Shown here: one piece after another, positions 50,101-60,787 of the stretch
How positions within the stretch are numbered: the stretch's first letter is position 1
Layout: each line of letters begins with the position of its first letter
Assembly (NCBI RefSeq): GCF_900324485.2
Contig: NW_022872866.1
Span: forward strand, 744,001-808,000
DNA length: 64,000 bases
DNA from: Mastacembelus armatus
Lineage: Eukaryota > Chordata > Actinopteri > Synbranchiformes > Mastacembelidae
Direction: 5' to 3'
Notes under the pieces: model-generated
The model's input: the letters and a program-made list of their open reading frames with translations, nothing else
Database searches by the model: none
What the model was told of the DNA's origin: nothing
Made by a program: the position numbers and the translations under genes

Positions 50101-50519
50101 AGTTTCAGAAAATGAAATCAAACCAGGTGACAACAAATCTGAGCAGCAGTTCTGCACTTTGCCCCGTAAATAAATCACCTCTGATCTTCAGAGATCAAAC
50201 TATCGATCAGATTGTCACCTATTGATTGATTGACAGAAGAGCAATCCTCTATCAGCAGCTGTGTTGATAATCAATTCATTGTTTGATTAATTGTTCAAAC
50301 CAAAACCACAGAACCTGAGAAGATTTGTTCTTCTCTTAGTCACAGATCTGACCTGTAAAACCGATCAATCGATATTATCAGCTGATAATTATAGCCCTTA
50401 TTGATTTTTGGATCTTCAAGACAACAAAACCAAATCGAATTAAGAAAATCCAGGAACAGATGTTTCTACTCCAAGTGTAAACGCTCCGATCTGGATTGGC
50501 CGTCACATGAGCTGAGGAA

Positions 50520-50567
<48 letters not shown>

Positions 50568-50613
50568 CTGATAAGAGGCTGTTAATTTACTCACATTCCT
50601 GCCTGTTCTCACA

Positions 50614-50660
<47 letters not shown>

Positions 50661-51461
50661 CAAACAAACGTGTGACGCTGATTCACAGCAAAGAGGAAAA
50701 CTGATCAGGAACACAAAGGGCCCTGAAGTCTACAGATGATCAATAAAGCTTCATTCACAGTGAACAGACGAACACACACCATGAAAAACCTACAAGTGTG
50801 TCAGTCTACAAAAACTGAACGTCACCTTCAGATTCAATAAAACAAACTTTGATCCTTGATCAAACATTTGATTTCCCCTTAACTCTAAGGAGGCGGGCTG
50901 AGGGGAGTCTTAAGGGTCAGAGCTAAGAGACTTTGTTGGTGTCTCAGGCTGTTACCAAGGCAACACAGTAAACAAGTAAACAAACTGTGAAGTAAATAAA
51001 CACCTTAAATAATATATGAAGTATTTCTGAAACAGCACCTGGACCTTTACGCTCCACAACCTTTGACCTTCCCCACATAAACTCCAATTATTATTTCACT
51101 GTTTGGACTTTGGATCAGGTCTCAGGGACCGGACTGACCCCACAGGTGCGGGACCTACAGGTGAGAAGTTCAAGTTTGATTTTTCCTAATTTTTCTTTTT
51201 CTCTCGGCGGGTTTTTATTGTCATGAATGAAGCTCGAGGTGAAACTAAACTCACGTGAACTTGGTCGAAGCTTTGGCCGAAGAAGGACACGGATCCGTTC
51301 AGACCCAGCGCGGCGGTGGAGTCCGACCCGGGCTGCAGCTGCAGGTCTCCGGCTTCTTCTCCGAACTCAAACAGCTCCTCCAGCTCCAGAGCCCGGGTCC
51401 AAAAGCTCAGGCTCAGCAGGCACCCCCAGACCCACAACCAGCTCCGGGATGCGGGACTCAT
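32935..51461 (-). CDS. nid1: Nidogen-1 (entactin), 20 coding exons
   Basis: Exons from high to low: 51255-51461, 45130-45432, 44786-45015, 43541-44625, 43272-43412, 42371-42622, 42085-42285, 41768-42001, 40644-40781, 40109-40237, 39461-39604, 38861-38989, 37620-37841, 37308-37480, 36813-36939, 35961-36132, 35412-35569, 35186-35309, 34614-34726, 32935-33053. They sum to exactly 1467 codons (1466 residues; human 1247). Order: signal peptide ([13 protein letters not shown]); NIDO/G1 domain (about 70-265); a long acidic linker with tandem repeats (383-534); EGF1 (609-655); G2 barrel (656-884); four EGFs (885-1064); thyroglobulin type-1 (CWCV motif, 1065-1138); YWTD propeller (VYWTDI, LFWTDS, LYWADW, LYYTDW, to 1427); last EGF. 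Nidogen is secreted and links laminin to collagen IV and perlecan in basement membranes. ATG 51461 was chosen because it puts the signal peptide first; an upstream in-frame Met would bury it. The extra length comes from exon 4. Teleosts can have two nid1 genes. Confidence 0.95.
35106..35185 (+). repeat. (TG)n tract abutting the nid1 exon 18 donor
   Basis: The tract is a (CA)n run on the nid1 strand that starts immediately at the exon 18 splice donor (gtacacacac) and extends about 80 bases, with TGCG interruptions. Confidence 0.9.
35823..35910 (+). repeat. 21-bp minisatellite in nid1 intron 16
   Basis: The unit 'gctgttcctagtagtactac' plus one base is repeated about four times without visible change. 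Confidence 0.9.
36297..36417 (+). repeat. tRNA-derived SINE fragment
   Basis: The head reads 'gctgtggatcaggaggga' and 'gagcaggtcga' with a box-B-like 'ggtggatcgatcc' (36348-36360). Then come 'gagtgtgagtgtgagcgaat' and 'agtgtaaagtgctt'. This is the wording of a widespread teleost tRNA-derived SINE ('gctgtggctcaggaggtaga ... ggttcgatcc ... gtgtgaatgggtgaatgtg ... gtaaagcgctt'). The middle part is deleted. Confidence 0.65.
36418..36748 (+). repeat. 30-bp minisatellite, 11 copies, 90-bp higher order
   Basis: The unit is 'ctgcagtactacagtagcac' plus 'tatatctaaa', 11 copies. Three variants (A cag/gcac, B cag/gtac, C cgg/gcac) follow the order A B C B A C B A C B B, so a C-B-A trimer of 90 bp recurs. 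It starts exactly where the SINE tail (gtaaagtgctt) ends and keeps the SINE's 'agc(g/a)ctatat' text. Confidence 0.95.
43764..44219 (-). repeat. nid1: Coding tandem repeat in nid1 exon 4 (19 x 24 bp)
   Basis: Exactly 456 bp encodes 19 consecutive 8-residue units of the form SEPADPDV / SEPEDPDV / SEPADPTV (residues 383-534). Variants alternate in pairs, giving a 48-bp higher-order pattern in the middle. All units keep frame. The segment is acidic, rich in Ser, Pro, Asp and Glu, and surely unstructured. Confidence 0.95.
46185..46245 (+). repeat. Retroposon 3' tail
   Basis: The text 'tgatccctgtgaccctaaag', 'agggataagtgggtctag' and 'ataatggaaggatgg' is the same tail as at 15-72. Confidence 0.5.
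50519..50658. repeat. Facing (TG)n and (CA)n tracts
   Basis: (TG)n at 50519-50565 and (CA)n at 50612-50657 form a perfect dinucleotide inverted repeat with a loop of about 45 bases, inside nid1 intron 1. Confidence 0.9.
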
Positions 51462-52330
51462 CTTCCACCCTGATGCTCCACAGACGCAGTCAGACCAGCG
51501 GGGCTCCACAAAGAGAAAGGCCGGGGAGGAGGCGAGGACAGCGGGCAACACAAGCGAGAGACGGCGGCGAACTGCGGAGGACTGGAGGACTGGAGGAGAG
51601 GAGGGAGGGAGGGAGAGCGGGGGTAACAGCCCGGGGGAGGGGACTTCCGGTGAGTATTCGCAAAATAAAGGTCTCAACATTTTCAAATTAGATTTAGAAA
51701 ATATTCAGAAAACTTAAAAAAGTACAAATACTACACTTATAAAAATAGATAAAAGTCCCACACTGAATGTTGAAGTACATGTTTCAGGAAAACGTACTTT
51801 TACTATCAAATACTTATTTAAACTGAAATGTTGTTGCCTAATTTGCACTTTAATTTAAAAATCCTAAATAATGTATAATAAATATTATTGCATGACCCAT
51901 GTCCTGCACACATGTCCAGCTCCGTCCCACTTCAGGCAGATCTCACTGGATGAACCCTGACCCCGAAGAAGAACAGTTGAAATGTGCAGTAACAGATACG
52001 CAGTATATTTACTTGACGCAGTATATTTACACAGTATATACAGGACTGTGTTACTTATACAGAGTTTAGCCTTCACACTGACGTTTGACTAAACTCTGCT
52101 GTACGTCCCTGACCTTTGGGGTTTCTTTACCTTTTAGAGGACTGATCCATCTGGTTTATGATCGGACAGGTCAGAGGTCACATGGAGCCATATCACTGAC
52201 TTCAATGTGTGGGGAAAACACTGGAGCTGAGGGTCCTACATTAGACTAACTGTCCCACTACACACAGACACGGTACTGTACAGTAGAAATACCACAAAGT
52301 AAAATCCTCTGTTCCCAGTAAAAGTCCTGT
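51462..52330. other. nid1 upstream region
   Basis: 51462-51660 is GC-rich with repeated 'gagg' blocks and is the likely nid1 promoter and 5' UTR. 51720-51840 and 52240-52330 carry text of the teleost 'acttttact' dispersed family. Nothing else is supported. Confidence 0.5.
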
Positions 52331-52642
52331 TCACAGTTCTTCTTCTTCTTCTTCTTCTTCCTGGCGTTCATTCTGGCAGTTACTGAACAGGAAGTGAACA
52401 GGCTGATTCTTCCCATTTCTGGCACATTTGATTTTTGCGTTCTCATTTTGAGGTTTTCTCACATCAGCGTGTGTGATCAGAGCTACGACCTTGTTCTGCA
52501 GGTCTTCTCCAAACAGAGACGTCGCCTTCATCACCAGACTCACTGTGTCTAGACCATGAGCTCCGTCCTCTGAGCAGAACAAGTCCAGTAACCTCTGTCT
52601 GACTAGCTCATCTTTTTGGATCCTTCTGGTGTTATTGGACAC
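52331..52642 (-). pseudogene. Fragment of a teleost P-loop NTPase (GIMAP/septin-like family)
   Basis: The minus-strand frame contains 'IQKDELVRQRLLDLF', 'HGLDTVSLVMKA', then 'LFGEDLQNKVVALITHADVR' and 'NQPVHFLFSNCQ'. These follow in order the switch-II-to-G4 half of a large teleost family of AIG1/septin-like P-loop proteins (family wording 'GIDAVCLVVK...SLFGKDIENNI...THADG...PVHFLFNN'). The P-loop half and the helix between 'MKA' and 'SLFG' are missing, and the DTPGFGD block is eroded to SNNTRRI. It lies between nid1 and gpr137b without flanking exons. It is most likely a degraded exon of a moved or retroposed copy. The frame has a run of Glu from a GAA repeat at its end. Confidence 0.5.
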
Positions 52643-54742
52643 AAGAGTATCAGCAGAGGTTTATCTTCAAAATCCATAAAATCTAATCAGGTCTTTGGTT
52701 TTTGTGGTTCAGCCAGAGCTCAGTGTTGATTCAGGATGTTTTACAGCAGAACGTCATCGCCATCTAGTGGACACAGCCTGAGACTGAATCCCTCCTCCAC
52801 TTCTTTCAGGAGCTGCATCAGCAGCTATTTCAGGGCAAAAGAAGAATAAAGTGCCAACTTTGCACAAGCAGACTCAGTTTTTATAAAATCCTGAACTCAG
52901 TTCTCTGGTGAAGACCATGTGGTACATCAGGGAGCAGGAGGAGAAGCTGGTTAGTGGAGCCTGAGTTGGCAAAGGTCAGGAGCAGCCTTTAAAGGACAGC
53001 TTCGCTCAGACTGCGGCTGGGTAAGAACACCCAGGGTTCATTGGGTTCAACAGCAGCCGACGCTTTAGAACAAGAACTAAAATGTTCTCTGAGCGGTAAA
53101 ATATTTATGTTCTGTCAGGAAACATTTAGTCCAGGAGGTGGAGCAGGACAACAAGCTCTGAATTTGGCAAAACAATCGGATATTTTTAGATTCTCTGATA
53201 CTGTAGGAACATTTACTTTACCAGCTCCAAGATTAAAGTGATCAACACAATAATCATCAATAATATCAGATCCATTCACGTGTAATGGGCCATCCTACAC
53301 AATGAGTACTTTTACTCTGGATACTTCAAGTACATTTGGATGATGGTACTTTTGTTTGTTCAACACAGAGTGATACCAACACTTTTTATACGTGAACCTT
53401 CATGTTGTCGTTACTGGACCATGAGTCTGGAATAAAGGTGGACTCACTGACATATTTTAGTTTGGAGTTTAATAAACAGTTTTATTCCCATTAGAACATA
53501 AAGGTGATGTAGCTACAATAGGCTCCACCCACCAACAATAAGCTCATGTCATATAATTTCATTAGTAATAATCATCTTATTCAATAAAGGATATTTGTCT
53601 TCATCAGTTCACACCTGTCCCAGTGACAGTCGGTCTTTCTCCAGCCTGCACCTCTTCCTCCACGTGCGTCTGTTCTCAGGCCCAGGTTGACGTCAGTCCC
53701 AGCGTGGCAGCAGAGCGGTGGATAAAAATGGAGCAGCAGGAGTGAGCGTGGGGCTCTGCCGTCAGAGCGGGGGGATGAGACGAGTCCTCTGTTATCCAAC
53801 AACGGCCTGTTATGTAACAGCAGAGAAACTGCAGAGGAGGAGGAGGAGGAGGAAGAGGAGGAGGAGGAGGTCTGTGTCAGGGCTACACTGACATCAGAGT
53901 CCATACTGGCCATTCACTAAAACCAGCCCGAGTTACTGGATAAGACACCGACTCAGGCTGGATTCACTCTCAGTCAACCTTTTCTGCAGGAGGCTGCAGA
54001 CCCAGCACAGACCCAACACAGACCCAGCACAGACCCAGCACAGACCCAGCACAGACCCAACACAGACCCAGCACAGATCCAGCACAGACCCAGCACAGAC
54101 CCAACACAGACCCAGCACAGACCCAACACAGACCCAGCACAGACCCAGCACAGATCCAGCACAGAGTTCTGCATAGAACCAGAGAGACTGATTGTTTATC
54201 ATCCCGTCACATTCTACTCACCACGATTCATCTGTTCATTCAGGCTTCTGTCAGTGACTTATTGATTCGTTTGTCTTTGAATTTATTTATGGCTCATTCA
54301 TTTTCCTTTCATTTGTTCATATGTTCCCTCCATTCATCATTTCATCAATAGAAACTGGTACAAACGAGACTGATGATAATAATCACTGATCAATAAGTGC
54401 CAGGGTCTGACTGGTCAATGAGAACCAGTGTGACACAGCAGGTGAGTGACCACAGTTCCCAGTTTACCTCTCTCTCCTTCCAGATCCATCTCTTCCTCCC
54501 TCCCTGCAGCATCCCTCCTCCAGCTCAGCCAATCGCCTGCTGAGGAGCTGGACCATGTGACCAACAGCCACCAATGGCTCTCCACCATGCACCGGCAAAC
54601 CGAGGGGAGGTGTCTCGCCTCCTCCGGCTCCTCCGGCTCAGACGGTTCCCCTGGACTCGCTCGGACGCGGTTCCTCTTCATCCGGAGCCTGGAGGCTGCT
54701 GCTCCGCATTTGACCCCCTCCCTCTGCTGGGGAACCCGGAGG
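52643..54742. other. Intergenic region before gpr137b
   Basis: This holds a fragment of the 'acttttact' dispersed family (53300-53350), a (GAG)n-rich purine run near 53836-53872 and the 11-bp tandem repeat below. 54440-54742 is the likely gpr137b promoter and 5' UTR, becoming GC-rich toward the start codon. Confidence 0.5.
53996..54166 (+). repeat. 11-bp minisatellite 'cacagacccag'
   Basis: About 15 tandem copies of 'cacagaccca(g/a)', with occasional T in 'gatcca', about 600 bp upstream of gpr137b. Confidence 0.95.
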
Positions 54743-57700
54743 ATGGATGGGGAGGCGATGGAGGGGAGCCCGGCTCAGGTGCAGCAGCACGCCGGTAACG
54801 GCTCCCGCCTCCCTCCCCCCTCCACCATCACGCCGGCCATCCCCCCCTACGTGAAGCTGGGTCTGACCATCGCCTACACCGTCTTCTACTCGCTGCTGTT
54901 CGCCTTCGTGTACGCGCAGCTGTGGCTGGTGCTGCGGTACCGACACAAGCGCTTCAGCTACCAGACGGCCTTCCTGTTCCTGTGTCTGCTCTGGGCCGCC
55001 CTGCGCGCCCTGCTCTTCTCCTTCTACTTCAGGGACTGCGTGACCGCCAACGCGCTCGGACCCTTCGCCTTCTGGCTGCTCTACTGCTTCCCCGTCTGCC
55101 TGCAGTTCTTCACGCTCAGCCTCATGAACCTCTACTGCGCACAGGTGAGAGACCGGGACCGGAACCGGAACTGGGACTGGGAAGGGGGAGCAGGGACGGG
55201 GACTAGTGGAGTAGTCTAGTACTGGTTCTGGTGGAGCAGGGATTTGTTCTAGTACTGATAGAACAGGGCCTGGCACTAGTACTGGTGAAGCAGTCTAGGA
55301 CTGGTTCTGGTTTAGCATGGACTGGTTCTAGTACCGATAGAACACGGTCTGGCACTGGTACTGGTGAAGCAGTCTAGGGCTGGTTCTGGTTTAGCATGGA
55401 CTGGTTCTAGTACCGATAGAACACGGTCTGGCGCTGGTACTGGTGAAGCAGTCTAGGACTGGTTCTAGTACTGACAGAACAGGGTCTGGCACTAGTACTG
55501 ATGAAGCAGTCTAGGACTGGTTCTGGTTTAGCATGGACTGGTTCTAGTACTGATAGAACACGGTCTGGCGCTGGTACTAGTGAAGCAGTCTAGGGCTGGT
55601 TCTGGTTTAGCATGGACTGGTTCTAGTACCAATAGAACACGGTCTGGCGCTGGTACTGGTTCTGGTTGAGCATGGACTGGTTCTAGTACAGATAGAAAAG
55701 AATCTGGCGCTGGTACTGGTGAAGCAGTCTAGGGCTGGTTCTAGTACCGATAGAACAGGGTCTGGCACTGGTACTGGTGGTAATGAGGCCAGGCACAGAT
55801 GATGGTGTTCGGACATGAATCCACAGTTTTTGTTGGTCCACAGCAGCTGGGAACAGACCCGGGAACAAAGTCCTGGTTTTGTATTCTGACCTCTTGACAC
55901 CACGAGTCCCTGTAGAGCTGAGGTGACGCAGGTTATTTTCCCGACCACAAACCACGGTGTCTTGCGTCTTTGCTGCTGCAGTGAGAAGCTGTAAACTGCT
56001 GGTTCTGATCCAAAACCTGGGCTGAGTCTCTGAACCCTGTGAACCAACTCCACACATTTAACAGAACAACACGACAAGAGTTCAGAAACAGAAAATGTTC
56101 ATGCTGCAGAAACGTGAGGAACAAGAGGGACCCCTCAGGTCCTCTCAGGTGAGGCAGGACCTGAGGGGTCCAGGAAGTCAGAGGCTCATGTCATTTACAT
56201 AAAAGTTGATCCGACTGTGAACTCCGCCCACAGAGCTCTGATTGGTTGATCCCAGGTCATGTGTTTAACTGATGATGTAATCATTTATGCTTTTTCCTCA
56301 CAGGTTTATTTTAAGGCGAAGTCCAAGTACACACCTGCGCTGCTGAAGTACAGGTACTGTGACTTCACGTACTCTCATGTTTCAGGTTATTCTGTAGGTG
56401 GTACTTTGCATGCAGAGTCTAGACCAGCTCTCTCAAACCTACCCCCCCAGACTTCCTCTGTACCTGGTCTTTCTGGGCGTCAGTCTCCTCTTCCTGGTGG
56501 TTAACCTGGTCTGTGCCCTGCTGGTTAAAATGGCTGCTGCCGACGTCAAGACCATCGTCCTGGTGAGGGTCACCATCAACGACAGCCTGTTCGTCCTCTG
56601 CGCCGTGTCGCTGTCCGTCTGCCTCTACAAGGTCGCCAAGATGTCGCTGGCCAACATCTACCTGGAGTCAAAGGTAACGTCAGGACCCTTTAACGGGCCT
56701 CTAACATTCCCTGGTGTCCTGGTGTAAATGTCTTTGCAGCTTCCAGTGAAAAACTGAATAGACCTGATTCTGATTCTGCAGGGGACGTCGGTGTGTCAGG
56801 TGACGCTGATCGGCATCATGGTCGTGTTGCTGTATGCGTCTCGAGCCTGTTACAACCTGGTGGTGCTCGCCCTCGCCGACATCAAGACCATCAACTCGTT
56901 TGACTACGACTGGTACAACGTGTCCGACCAGGTGACAGCTGCAGACTTGGGTTAGGGTTAGGGTTAACCTAACCTAACCTAACCTAACCCTAACCCTAAC
57001 CCTGGCCACAGGTGTCACTTTACCACAAATCCCGTCCAGACTCTTCCTTACGCATTTAGTCTCTGGATGGGGACATGCAAAACCCCTGTGCTGTCTTTTA
57101 TATGGTATAGCTTAAACAGGAGTTTGTGCGGCTGACCTTTGACCTCTGTGTGTCTGCAGGCGGACTTGCGGTCGTCGCTGGGAGACGCTGGTTACATCGT
57201 GTTCGGGGTGATTCTGTTCGTGTGGGAGCTGCTGCCCACCTCACTGGTCGTCTTCTTCTTCAGGGTCCGACGGCCGCCTCAGGACAGGGTCAGTGTCTCT
57301 GGGGAGGGGCAGATGACCTCTGACCTCTGCAGGTTTTTTGAATTTGTACAAAAGAGCGAACTGGAGTTTGACCTTTTAGCTGACCTCAACTCTCCTGTTA
57401 AGTCTTCACACCTGTTTTTAAAGATGGATTTTATCTGCCCCTATTCTGTTTAAAACGACTGTGTCTGCACAGAGCACTGCTGGGATACCGAACCACGTCC
57501 TCTCCTCCAGAGGGTATTTCTTCGACAACCCTCGCCGCTACGACAGTGACGATGACCTGGCGTGGAGCATCCCCCCTCAGAACACGTCGGCGAGGTACGA
57601 ACATCTGCTCGACGTTTTATTATTTTATTTTATTTATTATTATTTTATTTTATTATTATTTTTCAGTGTGTCCAAGCAGCTTTAATCAACACTTTAAGAA

Positions 57701-58479
57701 TGGATGAGGTAAAACTAGTCCCTCCTTAATCAAGACCGAAACCTGATCAGTCTGCTAAGGTTAGCTTAGCTTCGCACAAAGGCTGGAGATGGGGGCACAG
57801 CGAGTCTGGCTCTACCCAAAGGCCAACAACACAACTGCAGGCCGCAGGTTGGGTCTCAGCTGTGGTTGGGATGCACCAGGCCCAGCTCAGTGATCCGGTG
57901 CGGCAAGACCGGTACAGACTTCACAAGCATTAGCATCGCTAAAAGACTAAACACAGAGAGCAGCCATGCTAAGCTAATGAAGCTAACTGCTAGGCTAGCA
58001 GACCTGAAGTAGCAAATTAACAGAACAGGTGCCCGAAGTGATCCGATGGGCTAACCCCAGGACCAGGTGCAGGGTCCTCCACGTAAATACATAAGAAAAC
58101 AGCACGTGGGCCTTCGGGTTCCTGCCTCCCTTTAAGCCAATCAAATGCTAGCACGTCTAATTTGGTCACGGTGCCGACCCGATGTGATGTGTTGGTTTGA
58201 TCAAATCCCAGCAGGGACTCGTTGCTGCTGAACATGTATAAACAGAACATGGTAATTACTGACTTTTAAAGGTTCTTGTCTGCAGAACGTTTTGCAGAAT
58301 CAGGCTCTTAGATGGAAATAATCTCATCATGACAGAAATTATTAACCGTCTCTCCCGACAGTCTTTCCTCCGACTGCTACGACTGGGGCAGCCGCCACAG
58401 CAGCTTCACTGTCCACACCAACAGCGACGAGCAGCGTCTGACCACCGCCGCCGCCGGAGAGCTCCACCCTTACCCATGA
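54743..58479 (+). CDS. gpr137b: GPR137B, lysosomal seven-helix membrane protein, 7 exons
   Basis: Exons 54743-55144, 56304-56353, 56451-56673, 56782-56931, 57160-57288, 57473-57594 and 58362-58479 join in phase to 397 residues (human GPR137B has 399). The short N-terminus with an N-glycosylation site (NGS) leads to TM1 '[19 protein letters not shown]', then [18 protein letters not shown]2-3 and '[20 protein letters not shown]'. Later come '[19 protein letters not shown]', '[12 protein letters not shown]', '[14 protein letters not shown]' and '[18 protein letters not shown]'. The tail has the family signature [19 protein letters not shown]137B sits in the lysosomal membrane and promotes Rag GTPase/mTORC1 signalling. 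I chose ATG 54743 because homology begins shortly after it, although the frame is open further upstream. There may be two co-orthologues in teleosts. Confidence 0.95.
55205..55785 (+). repeat. About 79-bp tandem repeat in gpr137b intron 1
   Basis: Six to seven variable copies of a unit containing 'ggtctggcactggtactggt', 'gaagcagtctagg', 'ctggtttagcatggactggt' and 'tctagtaccgatagaacac', starting about 60 bases after the exon 1 donor. Confidence 0.9.
56949..57004. repeat. Head-to-head telomere-like repeat in gpr137b intron 4
   Basis: (GGGTTA)n reading forward meets (CCTAA)n and (CCCTAA)n across a GTTAAC junction near 56966: 'gggttagggttagggttaac', then 'ctaacctaacctaaccta', then three CCCTAA. 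The whole is 56 bp and lies 17 bases past the exon 4 donor. Confidence 0.9.
57755..57835 (+). repeat. Dispersed teleost repeat fragment ('ttagcttagc' family)
   Basis: 'aggttagcttagcttcgcac', 'aaaggctggagatgggg' and 'gtctggctctacccaaaggc' match in order a widespread teleost repeat reading 'ttagcttagcttagcacaaagactggaaac...ctagcctggctctgtccaaagg'. It lies in gpr137b intron 6. Confidence 0.5.
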
Positions 58480-60095
58480 TCCCTCTGTTCACCCTGCACT
58501 GACACACCGCAGTGATTGTGCGCGATAATGCCGACGTGGAGGTTTGTAGACTCAGAAAGTCCAACAGGGTTCTTACACAGATTTATGATTTCTCCAAGAA
58601 CGGAGCCGATAACAGGAAATCTTTAATCAAAACAGACAATCACCCATTGGCTGAAGGAGGCCACGACCTTTGGACAGTATCGACATCTTGTTGGAACCTT
58701 TGGGTTCTGTACAAACACACGTGACCTTATCACGCTGCTGCAGCGCCCCCTGTCAGATAAGGCATCCAAACTCACTCACTGATTGGCTGAAAAAAAAGTG
58801 ACAGGTCTTGACGTCAGAAACAAGCTGATTAAAAATCGGTCGACATTATTTTGAAACTTCTGACCAGATGACATGGTCCCCGTCAGCAGATTGAAACTGG
58901 AGGACTTTGGGCGAGAATAAAATTTCAGTTAATCCGGACTTTGTTCTCTATTAAACCTGGAGGTGAAAAATCCAGGCTGTGTAGGAACCCTGCTCCAGAG
59001 AACGCAGATGTTTTTAGACAATGTTTTACAGAACGTTTATTCATCACTTTGGGAACCAACATTAGTCAACTAGTCCAATAAATGTGACAGTCCTTCATCG
59101 TATTAACTCGACCAGCTCGAGCTCCAGACGTGACTCTGATTTGTTGCATTTCGTTTGTACAGAAACAGAGAAAATATCTTAAATCCGATTTATCACTTAC
59201 TGGCTGGTGATTAATTGAGAAGTTCTCATCCTGAGAAATGGGAGACTTCAGAACTCACCTGAGAATCATCAGGTTTTTAAAGTTTCACCTTCCAACGAAC
59301 AATTAAATGTGACAGTGTGAGAATTTAAGGTTTCACCTGGATATGAGGAACATTTGTAGTGAAGGTCAATCATTGCTGCCTGATTTAAATAGAACGACAG
59401 TGTTTAGCTGTGGGCTGTGACTTGGGCTGTGACTTGGGCCTGATGTTGTAGCTCAGATCTACATCCTGGACTGAGTCGATCCTATTCAGTCTGGTTATAA
59501 AGCACCAAATCACAGTACAGTTATCTCAGCTACTGACCCACAGGCGGGTTCTGGACCATCCCGACCCCTGCAACATTAACTTCCCATCAGCTCGAGATCT
59601 TTGCTTTGATCAAACATGGAGACAAGACAAATCATTTCATTTCTGGTCCTGAAGAACGTTTTGAGTCAAGTTCTCACCTGTAAAGTGAAACACTAATCTG
59701 TCACAGCTCGTACATACCAGCACTGTTAGCTCACGTGCACACACACACGCACACACACGCACACACACACCTCTTATGTTTCAGTGTGAACCTCAAATTA
59801 TTAGTCTTCATGTCACTTCTTTTTGAGGAAGTAAAACAGAAATGATCTGATTCTTGATAAACTGCAGATTCAGAACCAACAGAAAGACTAAACCAACATT
59901 TAGCTCTGCTTCAGATGTTTTGCAGTGTTGACGTTTGGACATTGAGGAAAAGAAAAGCTTGAACTCTATATTTTTAACAGACACGGGTTTTGTAAGTTTG
60001 TACAGCTCACTGAGATATTTATTTTATTTTCTGTGGTTGTTGTGTTTGTGACGTGTCGACACAGAAATGAACAACAATAAAACGACGAGTTCTTC
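58480..60095 (+). other. gpr137b: gpr137b 3' UTR candidates
   Basis: There is no coding after the stop. Plus-strand AATAAA motifs occur at about 58915, 59084 and 60075 and are candidate poly(A) signals. The distal one would give a 1.6 kb UTR. A (CA)n-rich patch lies at 59738-59770. Confidence 0.5.
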
Positions 60096-60289
60096 TGGCT
60101 GTTGGAACAAATGCTTCTTGTTTGTGATGAAACTCTTTCCTTTAAAAAGACGCGTCATTCACTTCCGGCAGCCCGACACAAAAGCAAAGCAGGACGACTG
60201 GACACGTCTCCATCATCAGCTCTGTATCATTCAGTCTGACCCCACACCCACTGGGTCAGGGGCGCACAAACCATGATCCTCGAGGGCCA

Positions 60290-60440
60290 GCACCCTGCGT
60301 GTTCTCCTGCCCACCTGGACCAGGTGTGTTCAGTCAGTCAGAAGCTGGAAGGTACCATCTCAGTTTAGAGGAGGGGGAGACGAAGTGGACTGGTATCTTT
60401 CATCTTCTGATTGGCTGCACACACCTGGTCCAGGTAAGTC
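60290..60440. repeat. Short palindromic repeat
   Basis: 'cacctggaccaggtgtgtt' at 60313-60332 and 'cacacctggtccaggt' at 60420-60436 are inverted copies. Together with 'atcctcgagggccagcaccc' at 60275-60294 this resembles the non-autonomous hAT-type fish elements that read 'tcctcgagggcc...cagcacacctgg'. Assignment is tentative. Confidence 0.4.
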
Positions 60441-60754
60441 CAGGGTGGTCATGTGCTGATTAGAGGCCACTCAGGCAGTGGGGGAACCAGTTTCCCCTCA
60501 GCCACATATTTGCAGTGTTTGAAAGTTGGAATTTGTCTCAGTGTGAAATTTGTGTTTAAAAAGATATGAATTAAAAACCAACACAGGTGAGAGACGTCCA
60601 GAGATATTTATTCCTCTTTTCAAATAAATATTCTCAACAGGTCCACATGGTGCAGCGACATAATCGTAGAGACAGAGATCCGAAAGCAAAAGGAGGAAAA
60701 CTTCAGCCTGTGCTGCCGTTTACAAAGTGTACAGGTTTAAATTCAATGCAATCT

Positions 60755-60787
<33 letters not shown>

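Larger units (their letters stand above)
45433..51254 (-). other. nid1: nid1 intron 1 (5.8 kb)
   Basis: This is the longest intron in the window. It contains a retroposon tail (46185-46245) and a (TG)n/(CA)n palindrome (50519-50658). I found no coding exon or structured RNA. The 50-70 % of it that is not repeat is unassigned and could hold regulatory sequence. Confidence 0.7.

Noticed and set aside
51462-51686. Upstream in-frame Met extending nid1
   Set aside because: It would place 75 unlike residues before a clear signal peptide; this is more likely 5' UTR.
53581-53913. Minus-strand frame with a serine run as a small gene
   Set aside because: The serine run is a (GAG)n purine tract, there is no family resemblance, and a minisatellite adjoins it.
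54446-54742. 100-residue N-terminal extension of gpr137b
   Set aside because: The frame is open upstream, but the residues are low-complexity and unlike GPR137 proteins. Homology begins just after the ATG at 54743.
56949-57004. Chromosome end or large telomere fusion
   Set aside because: Only 56 bp long and within an intact syntenic gene; an interstitial repair product is simpler.
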